Counted from the stretch's first letter, positions 23,862 through 33,252 are shown. The stretch: 64,000 bases of DNA from an uncultured Alphaproteobacteria bacterium (GCA_934271715.1 CAKQRZ010000004.1:84755-148754), one strand, 5' to 3'. Numbers and translations: made by a program. The notes: generated by a model from the sequence alone, not told the origin.

Positions 23862-26078
23862 TTACGCTTGCGGTGTATCCGCTTCAAAGCTGTCATTATC
23901 TTCTTCGTCAGGATTATACTCAATTCCGAGTTTCGCCAGCATGTCGTCGTTGATGTCTTCACGCTGTGCCACAATCCAATCCGGAACATTCGGACATGGC
24001 GGAAGCTTAGCCAACTTGCGCATTTTAGGGTCAAGATAATAACGCGGCGAATCCGCTAAAATCGGCCGGTCTATATAGCTTTGCATCAAAACAACTTGTT
24101 TCAGCAAAGGCAAGCTCAGCAGCTGAGTAGCACTGATAACCGGAACTCCTTGCATTTGATAGCTTACATTCTTTGCCAGTGGATTAAAATCTTTACCCAA
24201 GCTGCCCTCTGTACGGCTGAAAGACGAAACTTGCACGGTTTTGTTACCTATCATTTTAGAAAAACGCTGGGCTGTAACCTCGTTGTTTTGGGAAAGAATA
24301 ATCTTGCAGGCGGTGGTTGAAATCACCGTTTCCAAGTCGTCTTTACCATATTTGCCGGAGATTTGGCCTAAGTCTTGTCCAATCAGTAAATATGATACTT
24401 TTTGACCACGACCTACGGCCGGACCGTCAATAATAGCTTTCATTTTCGGCATTTGTGGAAACTCGTCGAGGATGAACAATGTTGGGAATGGTCCCATTTT
24501 GCCGTCGGTTTTATTAACATGGTTAGGTGGATTAGAAATCAGATAAGACGACATAAGTTCAATAAACGTACTGCTGATAACGCCCAAAGCACGTGCATCA
24601 ACTTGGTTTACGGAAAGATAAACCGAAATCGGTTTCCACTCTCCGGTAACCGGGTCTTTCATTCCGCGTAGGTCCTTAAATTGAATGTCTGAAAAGCTGG
24701 TGCGGGCTTTTACGGCTTGGTTTTTGAAACAGCCGATACCGGCAAAAGCTGTAGAAAGCACGGAGCCGCGTTCCTTATCAGGCATACTGCTGAGGGAGCT
24801 TAATTCGGTGATACAGCGCTGCGAATAACCAAAGTTGCGGGCTTCTTTCACGGCTTCTTCCAACATGTCATGTGTCGGGTCAGCCATGGCAGCCATTTGG
24901 TCGCCTTCATCCATACGGCGCTGAATTTCTTGGGCAGCGTTAATCTGCGCTTCGGTAATCCATTCCATAATCATAGCAATGCAGGCTTCACGTCCCATCC
25001 AGCGGGATGGCAGCAAATTCCAAGTGCCGATTGGCAGATAGTTTTCCATGGTTAAAGTGCCGTTTTTCAAATTTTGAATAGCGCGCGGAGCAGCCGGATC
25101 GCGCATTTCCATATAGTAGCCTTCCAAAACTTCTTTATCTTTGGCATCAAGCTTTCCTTCATATATCCGGCTGATAAAATAGTCATTAGCGCGGGCGCGG
25201 TCACATTTAGAAGCCACAAAGTTAATAAAGCCGGTTAAGGCTGCACGGCCGGTGTTAGCCCAGTGCGGATCAGCACCGCCTTTAGGGTCTTCAACCAAAA
25301 TATTGCACATAGAGTCCACATACATATCGCGGTCAGGGCCGGCATCAGGCATGGAGTTAGGCGACAGAGGATTCCAGCTTGGGTAATAAATACCTTCGCT
25401 TGGGTTATCCTCGGCACCCCAGTTGATGATAAACACAGGGCCTACTTTGGCGCGAGCGCCGCTTGTAGAATAGCAAAGCTCCGGTTTCGGGTCGTTTACA
25501 ATAATGCTCAGCTTGGCCGAGTTAAAAATTGTCGGAATCACCACGCCGGCGGTTTTACCGGTACCCGGAGGAGCGCAGCACAGCGTAGCCAAGGTTTCTT
25601 TCAGCATTAAAAAGCGGCCTTTGAATTTGCCCACAACCTGACAAAAGCCGTCAAATCCGAGCAAAGCCATTTTGTTAATGTCGCGCAATTCGGCGATTCG
25701 CGCCGAACCTTGGGTGTTGACTTGGAATTTATACGGACTGAGCAAAGCGCCGACAATCAAACCCACCGGAATAGTGATAAACGGCAGCAGCGGCAGCCAT
25801 AAGCTGAGTGAAAAAGAGCCGTTGTAGCGGATGAGCTGCTTGAACCATTTCAGGTACATAGCCCACAAATGCCCTGGGTTGTCTACAATCGTGGCTAAAA
25901 ACTTATTTATCATCTCAAAAGAGGCTTTAGAAACGCCGTGACCGACCAAATATGACAAAGGTAGGGCAAAAATAAAGAGGAAAATCGTTAAGCCCAGACA
26001 AATAAGAAAAGTAATCATCATCCAGCGGACGGCGCTGTCATATTCTTTCCATTCTTCTCCACGTTCTTTTAGTGCCAT
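23862..26078 (-). CDS. Type IV secretion coupling ATPase, VirD4/TraG family
   Basis: A 738-residue inner-membrane hexameric ATPase type that delivers substrates to a type IV secretion channel. Two or three N-terminal membrane helices (about 18-45 and 92-113) precede the nucleotide-binding domain. Walker A is APPGTGKTAG (about 169-178), Walker B is FILDEFPQM, and LLIGQDLGQI plus an arginine-finger region follow. The acidic tail could recruit cargo. It is the last gene of a five-gene minus-strand operon; 8 bases separate it from the gene before. There is no relaxase, VirB4 or VirB10 in the window, so the partner channel, if any, is elsewhere. Confidence 0.92.
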   Translation of the reverse strand: MALKERGEEWKEYDSAVRWMMITFLICLGLTIFLFIFALPLSYLVGHGVSKASFEMINKFLATIVDNPGHLWAMYLKWFKQLIRYNGSFSLSLWLPLLPFITIPVGLIVGALLSPYKFQVNTQGSARIAELRDINKMALLGFDGFCQVVGKFKGRFLMLKETLATLCCAPPGTGKTAGVVIPTIFNSAKLSIIVNDPKPELCYSTSGARAKVGPVFIINWGAEDNPSEGIYYPSWNPLSPNSMPDAGPDRDMYVDSMCNILVEDPKGGADPHWANTGRAALTGFINFVASKCDRARANDYFISRIYEGKLDAKDKEVLEGYYMEMRDPAAPRAIQNLKNGTLTMENYLPIGTWNLLPSRWMGREACIAMIMEWITEAQINAAQEIQRRMDEGDQMAAMADPTHDMLEEAVKEARNFGYSQRCITELSSLSSMPDKERGSVLSTAFAGIGCFKNQAVKARTSFSDIQFKDLRGMKDPVTGEWKPISVYLSVNQVDARALGVISSTFIELMSSYLISNPPNHVNKTDGKMGPFPTLFILDEFPQMPKMKAIIDGPAVGRGQKVSYLLIGQDLGQISGKYGKDDLETVISTTACKIILSQNNEVTAQRFSKMIGNKTVQVSSFSRTEGSLGKDFNPLAKNVSYQMQGVPVISATQLLSLPLLKQVVLMQSYIDRPILADSPRYYLDPKMRKLAKLPPCPNVPDWIVAQREDINDDMLAKLGIEYNPDEEDNDSFEADTPQA

Positions 26079-26086
26079 TTTATCCT

Positions 26087-27565
26087 CTACTTAATACTTT
26101 TCAAAATCTTGCGCAGGCGGTTAAGCTCTTTGCGGTCAATCTGTCCTTCGGCTTCATCCAGCGATTTAGAGAACAGATGAATTTCTTTTGGAGCGCCGCG
26201 GTTGGTACGGGTTACTTCAATATCCATTTTGTTCCAAATTTCAAACATATCATCGGCGTTGATGATGTTAGCCATCTGCACAACCACATACGATTTGATT
26301 TCTTGTTCAAAATCTTCTTCCGCCAGTTTATCACGAATTATATTGCGTGCAACATCTAATTTGCGCACCGGTGAAATTCTGTGGCTGTTTTCGGAGAACC
26401 AAAGCGGCTCTTCGCCGTTAAACAATTCTTCATCAGCCAGCCAGTCGCCGTTTTCTTTATCCACCAAGCACAGGCAGATTTCCGTATCCGAAACGCCGAC
26501 AAAATCTATGAGCGTGTTGTTTACATTTACGCCGGCAATAACATCATAGCCTTTTTGCTGCAGGCTGTCATAAACCGGACTGCGCGGCGCGCTGCTTTCG
26601 CCGGAATCATCGTCAGAGCCGCTGTTGTTTTGCTTGTTATTGCGGTTTGGCTTGTCGCTGCGGGCGTCTTGTTTATTTTTTTGCCGCTGGTCTTTGCCGC
26701 TGTTATCGCTGCTGCGGTCGTTCTTATTGCGGCGGCTGTTGCTGCGCGGCTGAAAATCTTCGTCTTCTTCCTCTTTGTCATCGTCAAAAATCGGCTTTTT
26801 GGCCGCACGCTTAGTATTATTATCCTTATTTTTACGCGGAGGAATATTGTCTTCTTCGTCATCCTCATCATCAAAGACCGGTTTTTTAGCTTTTGCCGGT
26901 TCTTTTTTCTTTAGAATATCGGCTTTTTCAAAAGAATCTATGTCTAAATCAAAATCATCGTCGTCATCGTCAAATTTGAACAAAGCATGGTCTATAGCTG
27001 ACGGAATATCGGCCTTTTTAGCGGTTTTAGCCGCGGCCGGAGCTGCCGGAGCCGCCGCCGGACGTACCTGAGACGGCAAAACCGCGCTGCCGCCGACGCC
27101 TGCCGTTACCGGAGCCGCCGATTTGTTGTCGGCATAATCGGAAATCGGCATTCTGAAGCCCACGCCCGCCGGTCTGATTTGTTTATATGATTTTCTCTTT
27201 ACTACGCCGTATTTGTTGTTTGTTTTCATAACGTTAAGCGGAGTTTTAATCAGGCGGCGGTACAAAGCCAGCGGCGATGTTATAATATCATAAATAATGC
27301 GTTCCCAAGCCACCATGCACAGCGTCCACCAGCCGGTAATAAGCATAGGGAAAAAGGTTACGAGAATAATCACAAAAGCCCATTCTTTCGGTGCGCGGAT
27401 AACCCAGCCTGCTTTCCAGAGCGCGTAAGCTTGTCGCCAATGATCGGGCCAAAAAATATCAAAATGCCAGTTGCAGAGCATAATCACGCGGATGCCCTCT
27501 ATGAAGACAATGCTCCATAGGCATCCCACGATAAGTATTCTTGCAAAGACAATTAAGGATTTCAC
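26087..27565 (-). CDS. Membrane protein with long disordered charged linker
   Basis: A 492-residue protein. Two N-terminal membrane helices (about 5-30 and 62-88) are followed by a low-complexity region (about 165-325) of alternating acidic blocks (FDDDDDDFDLDID) and basic blocks (SNSRRNKNDRSS), with several [K/R]KP[V/I]FDD repeats. A folded C-terminal domain of about 150 residues (YDVIAGVNVNNTLIDFVGV onward) ends the protein. It sits between the coupling ATPase and a second small membrane protein. It looks like a scaffold or adaptor at the membrane. I do not recognise the C-terminal domain, which includes a possible nuclease-like IxGVxxxxxxDFVGV beta hairpin. Confidence 0.85.
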   Translation of the reverse strand: MKSLIVFARILIVGCLWSIVFIEGIRVIMLCNWHFDIFWPDHWRQAYALWKAGWVIRAPKEWAFVIILVTFFPMLITGWWTLCMVAWERIIYDIITSPLALYRRLIKTPLNVMKTNNKYGVVKRKSYKQIRPAGVGFRMPISDYADNKSAAPVTAGVGGSAVLPSQVRPAAAPAAPAAAKTAKKADIPSAIDHALFKFDDDDDDFDLDIDSFEKADILKKKEPAKAKKPVFDDEDDEEDNIPPRKNKDNNTKRAAKKPIFDDDKEEEDEDFQPRSNSRRNKNDRSSDNSGKDQRQKNKQDARSDKPNRNNKQNNSGSDDDSGESSAPRSPVYDSLQQKGYDVIAGVNVNNTLIDFVGVSDTEICLCLVDKENGDWLADEELFNGEEPLWFSENSHRISPVRKLDVARNIIRDKLAEEDFEQEIKSYVVVQMANIINADDMFEIWNKMDIEVTRTNRGAPKEIHLFSKSLDEAEGQIDRKELNRLRKILKSIK

Positions 27566-27619
27566 CCGTCTTACTCCATTTTTTTCTTGTCAGTATAAAA
27601 CAAATTTATAAAGAGAGTG

Positions 27620-28108
27620 TTAATTGATTTCATTTTCTATCTTTTCAACAATTTCTTTACGGAATTCGGCTGAATTTGCCTGCGGATTCTTTTTATTTTC
27701 CAGTTCAATACGCTCCTGCACCAGTTGTTCTATGGTCTTTTTCTCCTCAATTTTCAAGTTTTTGATGTTTACTTCAGGCATTCCGCCGCTGTATTTATCC
27801 AGCCCGCGGTTGGCAAACCAGCTCAGCGGTTTCATAATCAGATTCATGTATTTATATTTTGCCAGCACTCTCCAGCCCAGCAAAACTATCGGCAGATAGG
27901 AGAATATGCCCAAAAGCATAAAGATATCGCTGGATTTCAGCACGCCGCCGTCATTCCAGTAGTTGCGGATAGAAGCATAGGTGTGCAGCGAAAGAATGTT
28001 TATCTGATAGCAAAACAAAAATACTTGCCAGTACAGCAGCAGCAGAGCTGCGCTCCATAAAGCGTCGGCAATCAGCACGCAAATGTAATGAAGACTCTTT
28101 TTAACCAT
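27620..28108 (-). CDS. Small membrane protein of the coupling-ATPase operon
   Basis: A 162-residue protein with two membrane helices (about 8-38 and 60-82) and a soluble helical C-terminus rich in E, K and N (NLKIEEKKTIEQLVQERIEL). It lies 54 bases upstream of the disordered membrane protein gene, and 2 bases after the 670-residue gene. No known family motif. Size and topology would suit a membrane subunit of a secretion-coupling complex, which is inference from position. Confidence 0.8.
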   Translation of the reverse strand: MVKKSLHYICVLIADALWSAALLLLYWQVFLFCYQINILSLHTYASIRNYWNDGGVLKSSDIFMLLGIFSYLPIVLLGWRVLAKYKYMNLIMKPLSWFANRGLDKYSGGMPEVNIKNLKIEEKKTIEQLVQERIELENKKNPQANSAEFRKEIVEKIENEIN

Positions 28109-28110
28109 TT

Positions 28111-30123
28111 TTAGCGGCTCCGCGATTGAATCAAAATCTGATTGAATACATGGTTGCTGTTATCCATAACCTTTTCAAATTTGTTGCTGTTCAGAACTTT
28201 TTCTTTCCATTGCGACAATTTTTCTTTGCGGGATTGGTTTTGCTCCTGCGAGTATTTGTTGCTTGCCATTGTCTGGCTGAACTGGCTGTTGATTCCGTCC
28301 AGAGCAGACGGCGAAAAACGTTCTTTAGCGTCTGATTTCAGGTCGTAAGAAACAATTTGTTTATGGGTTTTGGCCAATATTGCATCGCCGAGCTTGTCAA
28401 GGTTAGATAATTTCTGCATATTTTTATAACTCTTAATGGTTTCATTAGACACGCCGCTGTCCAGCATTTTGTCATTTTTGCCGTAGCGGGCGTAGTTAAA
28501 GTTGCCTTTTTCCAAATCATTTGCCAGATTGGTTTTGCAGTCAATGGTTTGCTGAGCCAATTTACCCAAATAAGCTGCTGTGAATTCTGCTTGTTTGGCT
28601 TTAATCGCTTCTTTGTCGGTAATCCCTTCTCTTGCCGATTTAAGCTCTATCGCTAAATTAGCGTTTTCAATGGTTTCTTGGATTTCTCTGGCTTTTTCGG
28701 CTGCTCTTTTGCTTAGTTTTTTATCAATATCCGCCGCAGTCAAATCGCCGAGATTCCATTTAAATTTTGCGGCGCGGGTTAAACGACCGTTATCCATTCC
28801 CTCATAAGCCATTTCAACCGCAGCCATTTCAACGCCTAAGCCGTAAACAGAAGCGGCAAATTTTTCGGTCTTATCATAATTTTTGATAGTGGTTTTGACT
28901 TTATCCATGCAGGCTTGCGGATTTTGTTTATATTCTTGATTTACCATATCAATAAATTTTTTATCTTTCGGCTTAGCCGGATCAAAAGTTGTCCATGTCT
29001 GCGGGTCTTTGCCTAAGTTATCGTTAATATCTTTCCACATGGCAAATCTTTGGTTTTTAGATGCAGCATAGTCATCTTTCAATTTAGTAACAGCCCCGCC
29101 CAGCACATATTCGCCGTTCTTTTTGAAGTCGCTGACTTTTTCCTGTTTCTTTTCTTCTTTTTCTTTTTGGGCTTTTTTCATCTGGCGGTCGCTTTTGTCG
29201 CACAAATAGTCCACGCCGTCGCAGGCTTTGCTTACAAGCTTGTTAAGCCCCCAGCTTGCCGCGGCCAAAAACCACTCATTGTACATATAGTCAATAATGT
29301 CTTGTTCTCTAATTTTGTCGCCCTGATAATTATTTTTGCTTTTATCGTCTTCCGGAGCGTCTTCAACCGTTGCTTCGTTAATATCTTCGTCTTCTTCTTT
29401 TTTCTTAGGCTGAACATTAACTTTTACCGGTTTTTCAGCAACTTTAACTTTTAAGGCTTCTTTTTCTTCGCCGCCGACTTCCAGCCCCTCTTCGTTTGCT
29501 GCTATATTAACTTTCAGCTCCGTTTTTTCGGTCTGGCTTTGCTGTTTCTCAGTAGTCTGACCTTTGAATAGCGGTTTTCCGCTGATGGCCGGAGAGTTGC
29601 CGTCTTCATCTTTGGTATTTCCGGCTTTGGAAATTTCTTCAACCGTCAAGCCCTCGCGGTCGGCTTCCATAGATACGCCCAAGGTTTTTAATTCTTCCAG
29701 TTGAGCCGTATAAGTTGTTTGGTGCTGCTTAAATACATTTCGGTCGGCTTCCGGTAATTCCGGACGTTCGGTATTGGCTTTGTCGCAGGCGGCAACGGCT
29801 TGCTTGGCCGTAAAGGTGGCAAATGTTTCGCCGGTCATCGGCTGTTTCAATTCTAAAAAGGAGCTGAGCTGTTCAGGTTTGATTGCTCCGTTGTCGGCAA
29901 GTCCTTTTACTCTTTTAACGGTTTCAACCATTTTGTCCAATTTAACCAGACCCATATTCTTTTTGTCGCCGACTTTAGGGAAAACTCTCTTAGCAAACTC
30001 CTTAGATTCCAAAAGCTTGGGATTTTTTTCCAGAATAGCTTTCAGTTTGTCGTCAGAATCTTTATTTTCAATCGCTTTCATAAATTCTGTTGCTGCTCTA
30101 GCCGCTTGAACATCTTTTGCCAT
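28111..30123 (-). CDS. Large soluble helical protein of the coupling-ATPase operon
   Basis: A 670-residue hydrophilic protein without signal peptide or membrane helix. The N-terminal 180 residues are compact and helical, then comes a K/E/D-rich linker (about 185-275; KVNVQPKKKEEDEDINEA) and a long helical C-terminal half. DEDGNSPAISGKPLFKG and WMYNEW-type segments are not from a family I know. The start follows AGGAG. It is second in the operon. It may be a cargo or cytosolic adaptor for the ATPase. Confidence 0.82.
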   Translation of the reverse strand: MAKDVQAARAATEFMKAIENKDSDDKLKAILEKNPKLLESKEFAKRVFPKVGDKKNMGLVKLDKMVETVKRVKGLADNGAIKPEQLSSFLELKQPMTGETFATFTAKQAVAACDKANTERPELPEADRNVFKQHQTTYTAQLEELKTLGVSMEADREGLTVEEISKAGNTKDEDGNSPAISGKPLFKGQTTEKQQSQTEKTELKVNIAANEEGLEVGGEEKEALKVKVAEKPVKVNVQPKKKEEDEDINEATVEDAPEDDKSKNNYQGDKIREQDIIDYMYNEWFLAAASWGLNKLVSKACDGVDYLCDKSDRQMKKAQKEKEEKKQEKVSDFKKNGEYVLGGAVTKLKDDYAASKNQRFAMWKDINDNLGKDPQTWTTFDPAKPKDKKFIDMVNQEYKQNPQACMDKVKTTIKNYDKTEKFAASVYGLGVEMAAVEMAYEGMDNGRLTRAAKFKWNLGDLTAADIDKKLSKRAAEKAREIQETIENANLAIELKSAREGITDKEAIKAKQAEFTAAYLGKLAQQTIDCKTNLANDLEKGNFNYARYGKNDKMLDSGVSNETIKSYKNMQKLSNLDKLGDAILAKTHKQIVSYDLKSDAKERFSPSALDGINSQFSQTMASNKYSQEQNQSRKEKLSQWKEKVLNSNKFEKVMDNSNHVFNQILIQSRSR

Positions 30124-30195
30124 GAGTAATACTCCTTTTTTTAATCTTTAATGCCAATATACCATATAAAATGATTTTTGTCTATTATTTTTTAA

Positions 30196-31194
30196 CTAAA
30201 CTTTGAGTCTTTTCAAAAAGTTACCGATTTCCAAATTAACGCGGATGCCGTCTTTCGGCGTAACTTTTAAAAGCCCGAACCAGCGCGGCTTGATTTTGCT
30301 GAAATCAATCGGCGCAAAAATTGCCGGATTGGTTGTCAGAGCTTTAAATGCGCCGTCAACATCTTTTTGAGCAACCCTGAAATAGTTGCTGATGAGCTTG
30401 TCGGCGTCTACCGGAAAGTTTTTGGCGGCCAAAGCTTCGGTAAATTTACGCTGTCTTTCTTTGCGTTCCATATATTCTTCATACATCAGGCGTTTAATTT
30501 GCTTTTCTTGATATTTTAAGAATTTTGCCTGATAGGTCAGCTCGCAGCCCTCCATGTCTATCAAAATTTCTACATAAGAAATTACGGCCAGCTGCAAATC
30601 GGTATCAGTCAGCTTTTCGGCAAAGTTTAAAAAGGCTTCGTCTGAAGAGTTAAGCGGAAAATTGCCGATTTCCTGCGGAAACATTTTGGTTAAAAGCACC
30701 CAGCCGGCAACCACGTCGTCAGACAGAATTTTGCCGATACTCGGTTTATAGTTTGGATATAAGTCGTCAATTTCAAACAAGCATTGATATGGCTTGTTTA
30801 AATGCGTCATAGAAAGTTTGTTTACGGAGTTATAAAAGTTCAAAAAGGCCTGAGCCAGTTCCGATTCATCATTGCCCAGCATAGGCTGGTCATGGGTTTC
30901 CTGCGCCTCAACTTTGGCGTCTTGCAGGGAAGAAACCAGCATTTTATCCAAATCTTCATCCGACATGGTTTCATTAACGGCTTGTCCTTGAGGGCTGAGT
31001 TCAGTTGTATAATCAACCGGCGCAATATCATCATCATCCGCTTCTTCATTGCTTGGAGTAGGCTCGTTATTTTGCGGCCGGCTGTTTGTTTCATCCGCCG
31101 GTGTGCCGCTATCCACTTCGTTCATGGAGTCGTTAATAAAACTGTCTAACAGTTTTTCAAAATCATCATCTTCTAAAACGTTGCTATCAGACAT
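30196..31194 (-). CDS. Acidic soluble protein, first gene of the coupling-ATPase operon
   Basis: A 332-residue protein with a strongly acidic, disordered N-terminal third (residues 1-110, rich in D, E, N, S) and a folded helical remainder ending in PKDGIRVNLEIGNFLKRLKV. AGGAG lies 8 bases before the ATG. It is separated by 72 bases from the next gene. It is divergent from rluD across a 99-base gap holding a 14-base palindrome. No recognised domain. Confidence 0.82.
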   Translation of the reverse strand: MSDSNVLEDDDFEKLLDSFINDSMNEVDSGTPADETNSRPQNNEPTPSNEEADDDDIAPVDYTTELSPQGQAVNETMSDEDLDKMLVSSLQDAKVEAQETHDQPMLGNDESELAQAFLNFYNSVNKLSMTHLNKPYQCLFEIDDLYPNYKPSIGKILSDDVVAGWVLLTKMFPQEIGNFPLNSSDEAFLNFAEKLTDTDLQLAVISYVEILIDMEGCELTYQAKFLKYQEKQIKRLMYEEYMERKERQRKFTEALAAKNFPVDADKLISNYFRVAQKDVDGAFKALTTNPAIFAPIDFSKIKPRWFGLLKVTPKDGIRVNLEIGNFLKRLKV

Positions 31195-31256
31195 ACTTTT
31201 TTCTCCTGAATATCTGCATAATCTTTACTTGCATTTAACAGCAAGACTCATTAAGC

Positions 31257-31270
31257 TGCATTATAATGCA
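31257..31270. promoter_or_regulatory. 14-base palindrome in the divergent gap (candidate operator)
   Basis: TGCATTATAATGCA is a perfect palindrome whose centre contains TATAAT, a perfect -10 hexamer on the plus strand. It lies 24 bases before rluD and 63 before the acidic-protein gene of the coupling-ATPase operon. A dimeric regulator could bind here; no clear -35 was found. Confidence 0.4.
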
Positions 31271-31293
31271 AAGATACTTAATAAAGGCTAAAA

Positions 31294-32271
31294 ATGAACA
31301 GCGAAGATACAATATTTTCTACACCGGAAGTTACTAAAGACAATGAAAAACAGCGTTTGGATAAATTTTTGGCGCAAAATCTGCCGGATTTTTCCCGCTC
31401 GCAGATTCAAAGATTGATTTCTGAGGGCAATGTTTTGGCTGATGAGGTTGTTATTTCAGATAATTCATACAAAATCAAAGCCGGAGACTGCTTTACGGTC
31501 TGCGTGCCTCCGGCGGCGGAAGCCGAGCCTGCAGCCGAGGATATTCCGCTGGATATTGTTTATGAAGATAAGGACTTGCTGGTGGTTAACAAGCCGGCGG
31601 GGATGACGGTTCATCCGGCGGCGGGCGTTTCACGTGGAACGCTGGTAAATGCTTTGCTCTTTCATTGTAAAGGCAGCTTGTCGGGAATCGGCGGGATTAA
31701 ACGTCCGGGGATTGTGCATCGCATAGACCGCGAAACCAGCGGGCTGCTGGTAGTGGCAAAAAATGACAATGCCCACCGCTTTTTGAGCGAACAATTTGCC
31801 GAACATTCTATTGAACGCACCTATTTAGCTGTTGTTTACGGCGTGCCGAATCCGCTGAACGGACGAATTGAGGGAAATATCGGGCGCAGTCCGGCTGACC
31901 GCAAAAAAATGGCGATTGTAACGAGCGGAGGCAAACCGGCGGTTACACACTATAAAACTCTGCAAGTATTTAAAAATGCAGCATCTTTGGTGCAATGCAA
32001 TCTGGAAACAGGCCGTACTCATCAGATTCGCGTACACCTAACAAGTGTAGGTAATGCTTTGGTCGGCGACAAGGTCTATGTCAAGAACCGTAAAACTGCC
32101 GTAAATTTGCCTCAAAATCTCAAAAACTATGTCAATGAATTTCCGCGCCAAGCCTTGCACGCCAAGAGTTTGGGCTTTGTTCATCCGGCAACGAAAAAGT
32201 TTATGCAGTTTGATTCTGAACTGCCGGAAGATATCTCCGAACTGCTGCAGAAGTTAGCGGATGTGTGCTAA
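31294..32271 (+). CDS. rluD: 23S rRNA pseudouridine synthase RluD
   Basis: A 325-residue pseudouridine synthase. The N-terminal S4 RNA-binding domain (RLDKFLAQNLPDFSRSQIQRLI, residues 21-42) is followed by the catalytic domain with DLLVVNKPAGMTVHP and the active-site aspartate in HRIDRETSGLLV. ETGRTHQIRVHL and the NALVGDKVY box complete the family pattern. It likely modifies U1911/1915/1917 in helix 69 of 23S rRNA. It is followed 105 bases later by rpoH, a pairing typical of alphaproteobacteria. Confidence 0.95.
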   Translation: MNSEDTIFSTPEVTKDNEKQRLDKFLAQNLPDFSRSQIQRLISEGNVLADEVVISDNSYKIKAGDCFTVCVPPAAEAEPAAEDIPLDIVYEDKDLLVVNKPAGMTVHPAAGVSRGTLVNALLFHCKGSLSGIGGIKRPGIVHRIDRETSGLLVVAKNDNAHRFLSEQFAEHSIERTYLAVVYGVPNPLNGRIEGNIGRSPADRKKMAIVTSGGKPAVTHYKTLQVFKNAASLVQCNLETGRTHQIRVHLTSVGNALVGDKVYVKNRKTAVNLPQNLKNYVNEFPRQALHAKSLGFVHPATKKFMQFDSELPEDISELLQKLADVC

Positions 32272-32314
32272 TCTTTAGTTGATATTTAGTTAAAAATTAA
32301 AACTAAAGTATAGG

Positions 32315-32343
32315 TTGTTTGTTAAAATTTTCATCTATATCAT
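32315..32343 (+). promoter_or_regulatory. Candidate promoter of rpoH
   Basis: TTGTTT (32315-32320), 17-base spacer, TATCAT (32338-32343), 33 bases before the rpoH start. An imperfect hairpin (CTTTAGTT...AACTAAAG, about 32274-32309) lies upstream, without a T-run. Confidence 0.4.
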
Positions 32344-32376
32344 ACTTCTAAACAACTAACAGGGGAAGCAAAGACA

Positions 32377-33252
32377 ATGGAAAATTTAACAGCACTTACC
32401 GGAATGGATTTTTCTCCGGAAATTAACTTAGCCAGATATTTGCAAAACATCCGAAAATATCCGATTTTGACGCAGGAAGAAGAATATACGCTGGCGACAA
32501 AATATAAAGAAACCGGCAATAAGGATGTGGCGTATCAGCTGATTACCTCGCATTTGCGCTTGGTGGTAAAGGTGGTTTCCCGCTATAAAGGCTACGGGCT
32601 GCCGGTCAGCGAGATGATTTCGGAGGGAAATATCGGTTTATTGTATGCCATAGATAAGTTTGAGCCGGATAAAGGGTTCAGATTTTCTACTTATGCGCTG
32701 TGGTGGATAAAAGCATCTGTCCAGAAATATATTCTTAATTCGTGGTCATTGGTAAAGCTAGGCACTACGGCGGCGCAAAAGAAGTTATTTTTCAATCTGC
32801 GCAAAATTAAAAACAGCCTTAATTTAATGGATGACCGCGAGCTTTCATCGGATGTTCTGAAAGATATTGCCCGTTCTTTGGATGTCAGCGTGCAGGAAGT
32901 AACTGATATGAATACCCGCTTAAAAGCGCATGACGGTTCGCTGAATTCGCCTATAGACAGCGATTCGGAGCATACGGCGGAATGGATGGATTTTATCTCG
33001 GACGGCAAGCCCAATCAGGAAGAGCGCTATGCTTATAAAGAAACCATGAATTATCGCCGCAAATTGTTTAATCAGGCAATTACCGTCTTGAATCCGCGGG
33101 AAAAAGATATTTTGTTTAAGCGCCGCATGAGCGATGAAACCATTACTTTGGAGGATTTAAGCCAAGCTTATAACATTTCTAAAGAGCGGGTGCGCCAAAT
33201 AGAGCTTAACTCTATTCGTAAAATATCTAAGGCTATAGAAGTTTTACAATAG
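32377..33252 (+). CDS. rpoH: Heat-shock sigma factor RpoH (sigma-32)
   Basis: A 291-residue sigma-70 family factor. Region 2 has SHLRLVVKVVSRYKGYGLPVSEMISEGNIGLL and FSTYALWWIKASVQKYIL. The RpoH box QKKLFFNLR, unique to heat-shock sigma factors, is at about 129-137. Region 4 ends with the helix-turn-helix TLEDLSQAYNISKERVRQIE. It directs heat-shock genes. The start follows AGGGGA. It lies after rluD and before an RND efflux operon. Confidence 0.96.
   Translation: MENLTALTGMDFSPEINLARYLQNIRKYPILTQEEEYTLATKYKETGNKDVAYQLITSHLRLVVKVVSRYKGYGLPVSEMISEGNIGLLYAIDKFEPDKGFRFSTYALWWIKASVQKYILNSWSLVKLGTTAAQKKLFFNLRKIKNSLNLMDDRELSSDVLKDIARSLDVSVQEVTDMNTRLKAHDGSLNSPIDSDSEHTAEWMDFISDGKPNQEERYAYKETMNYRRKLFNQAITVLNPREKDILFKRRMSDETITLEDLSQAYNISKERVRQIELNSIRKISKAIEVLQ

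Noticed and set aside
26381..26914. Long plus-strand ORF of 177 codons opposite the disordered membrane protein gene
   Set aside because: It is the complement of a low-complexity D/E/K region, which keeps the opposite frame open. Codon use and hydrophobic composition are artefacts of that.
23862..31194. Integrative conjugative element
   Set aside because: A coupling ATPase alone is not enough. No relaxase, integrase, VirB/Trb gene or attachment repeat was found around it.
31626..31641. parS-like sequence inside rluD (GTTTCACGTGGAAC core)
   Set aside because: It matches the parS consensus at 13 of 16 positions and is far from the other sites. One mismatch is in the critical half-site and it can be explained by the codons for VSRGT, so I do not call it a ParB site.
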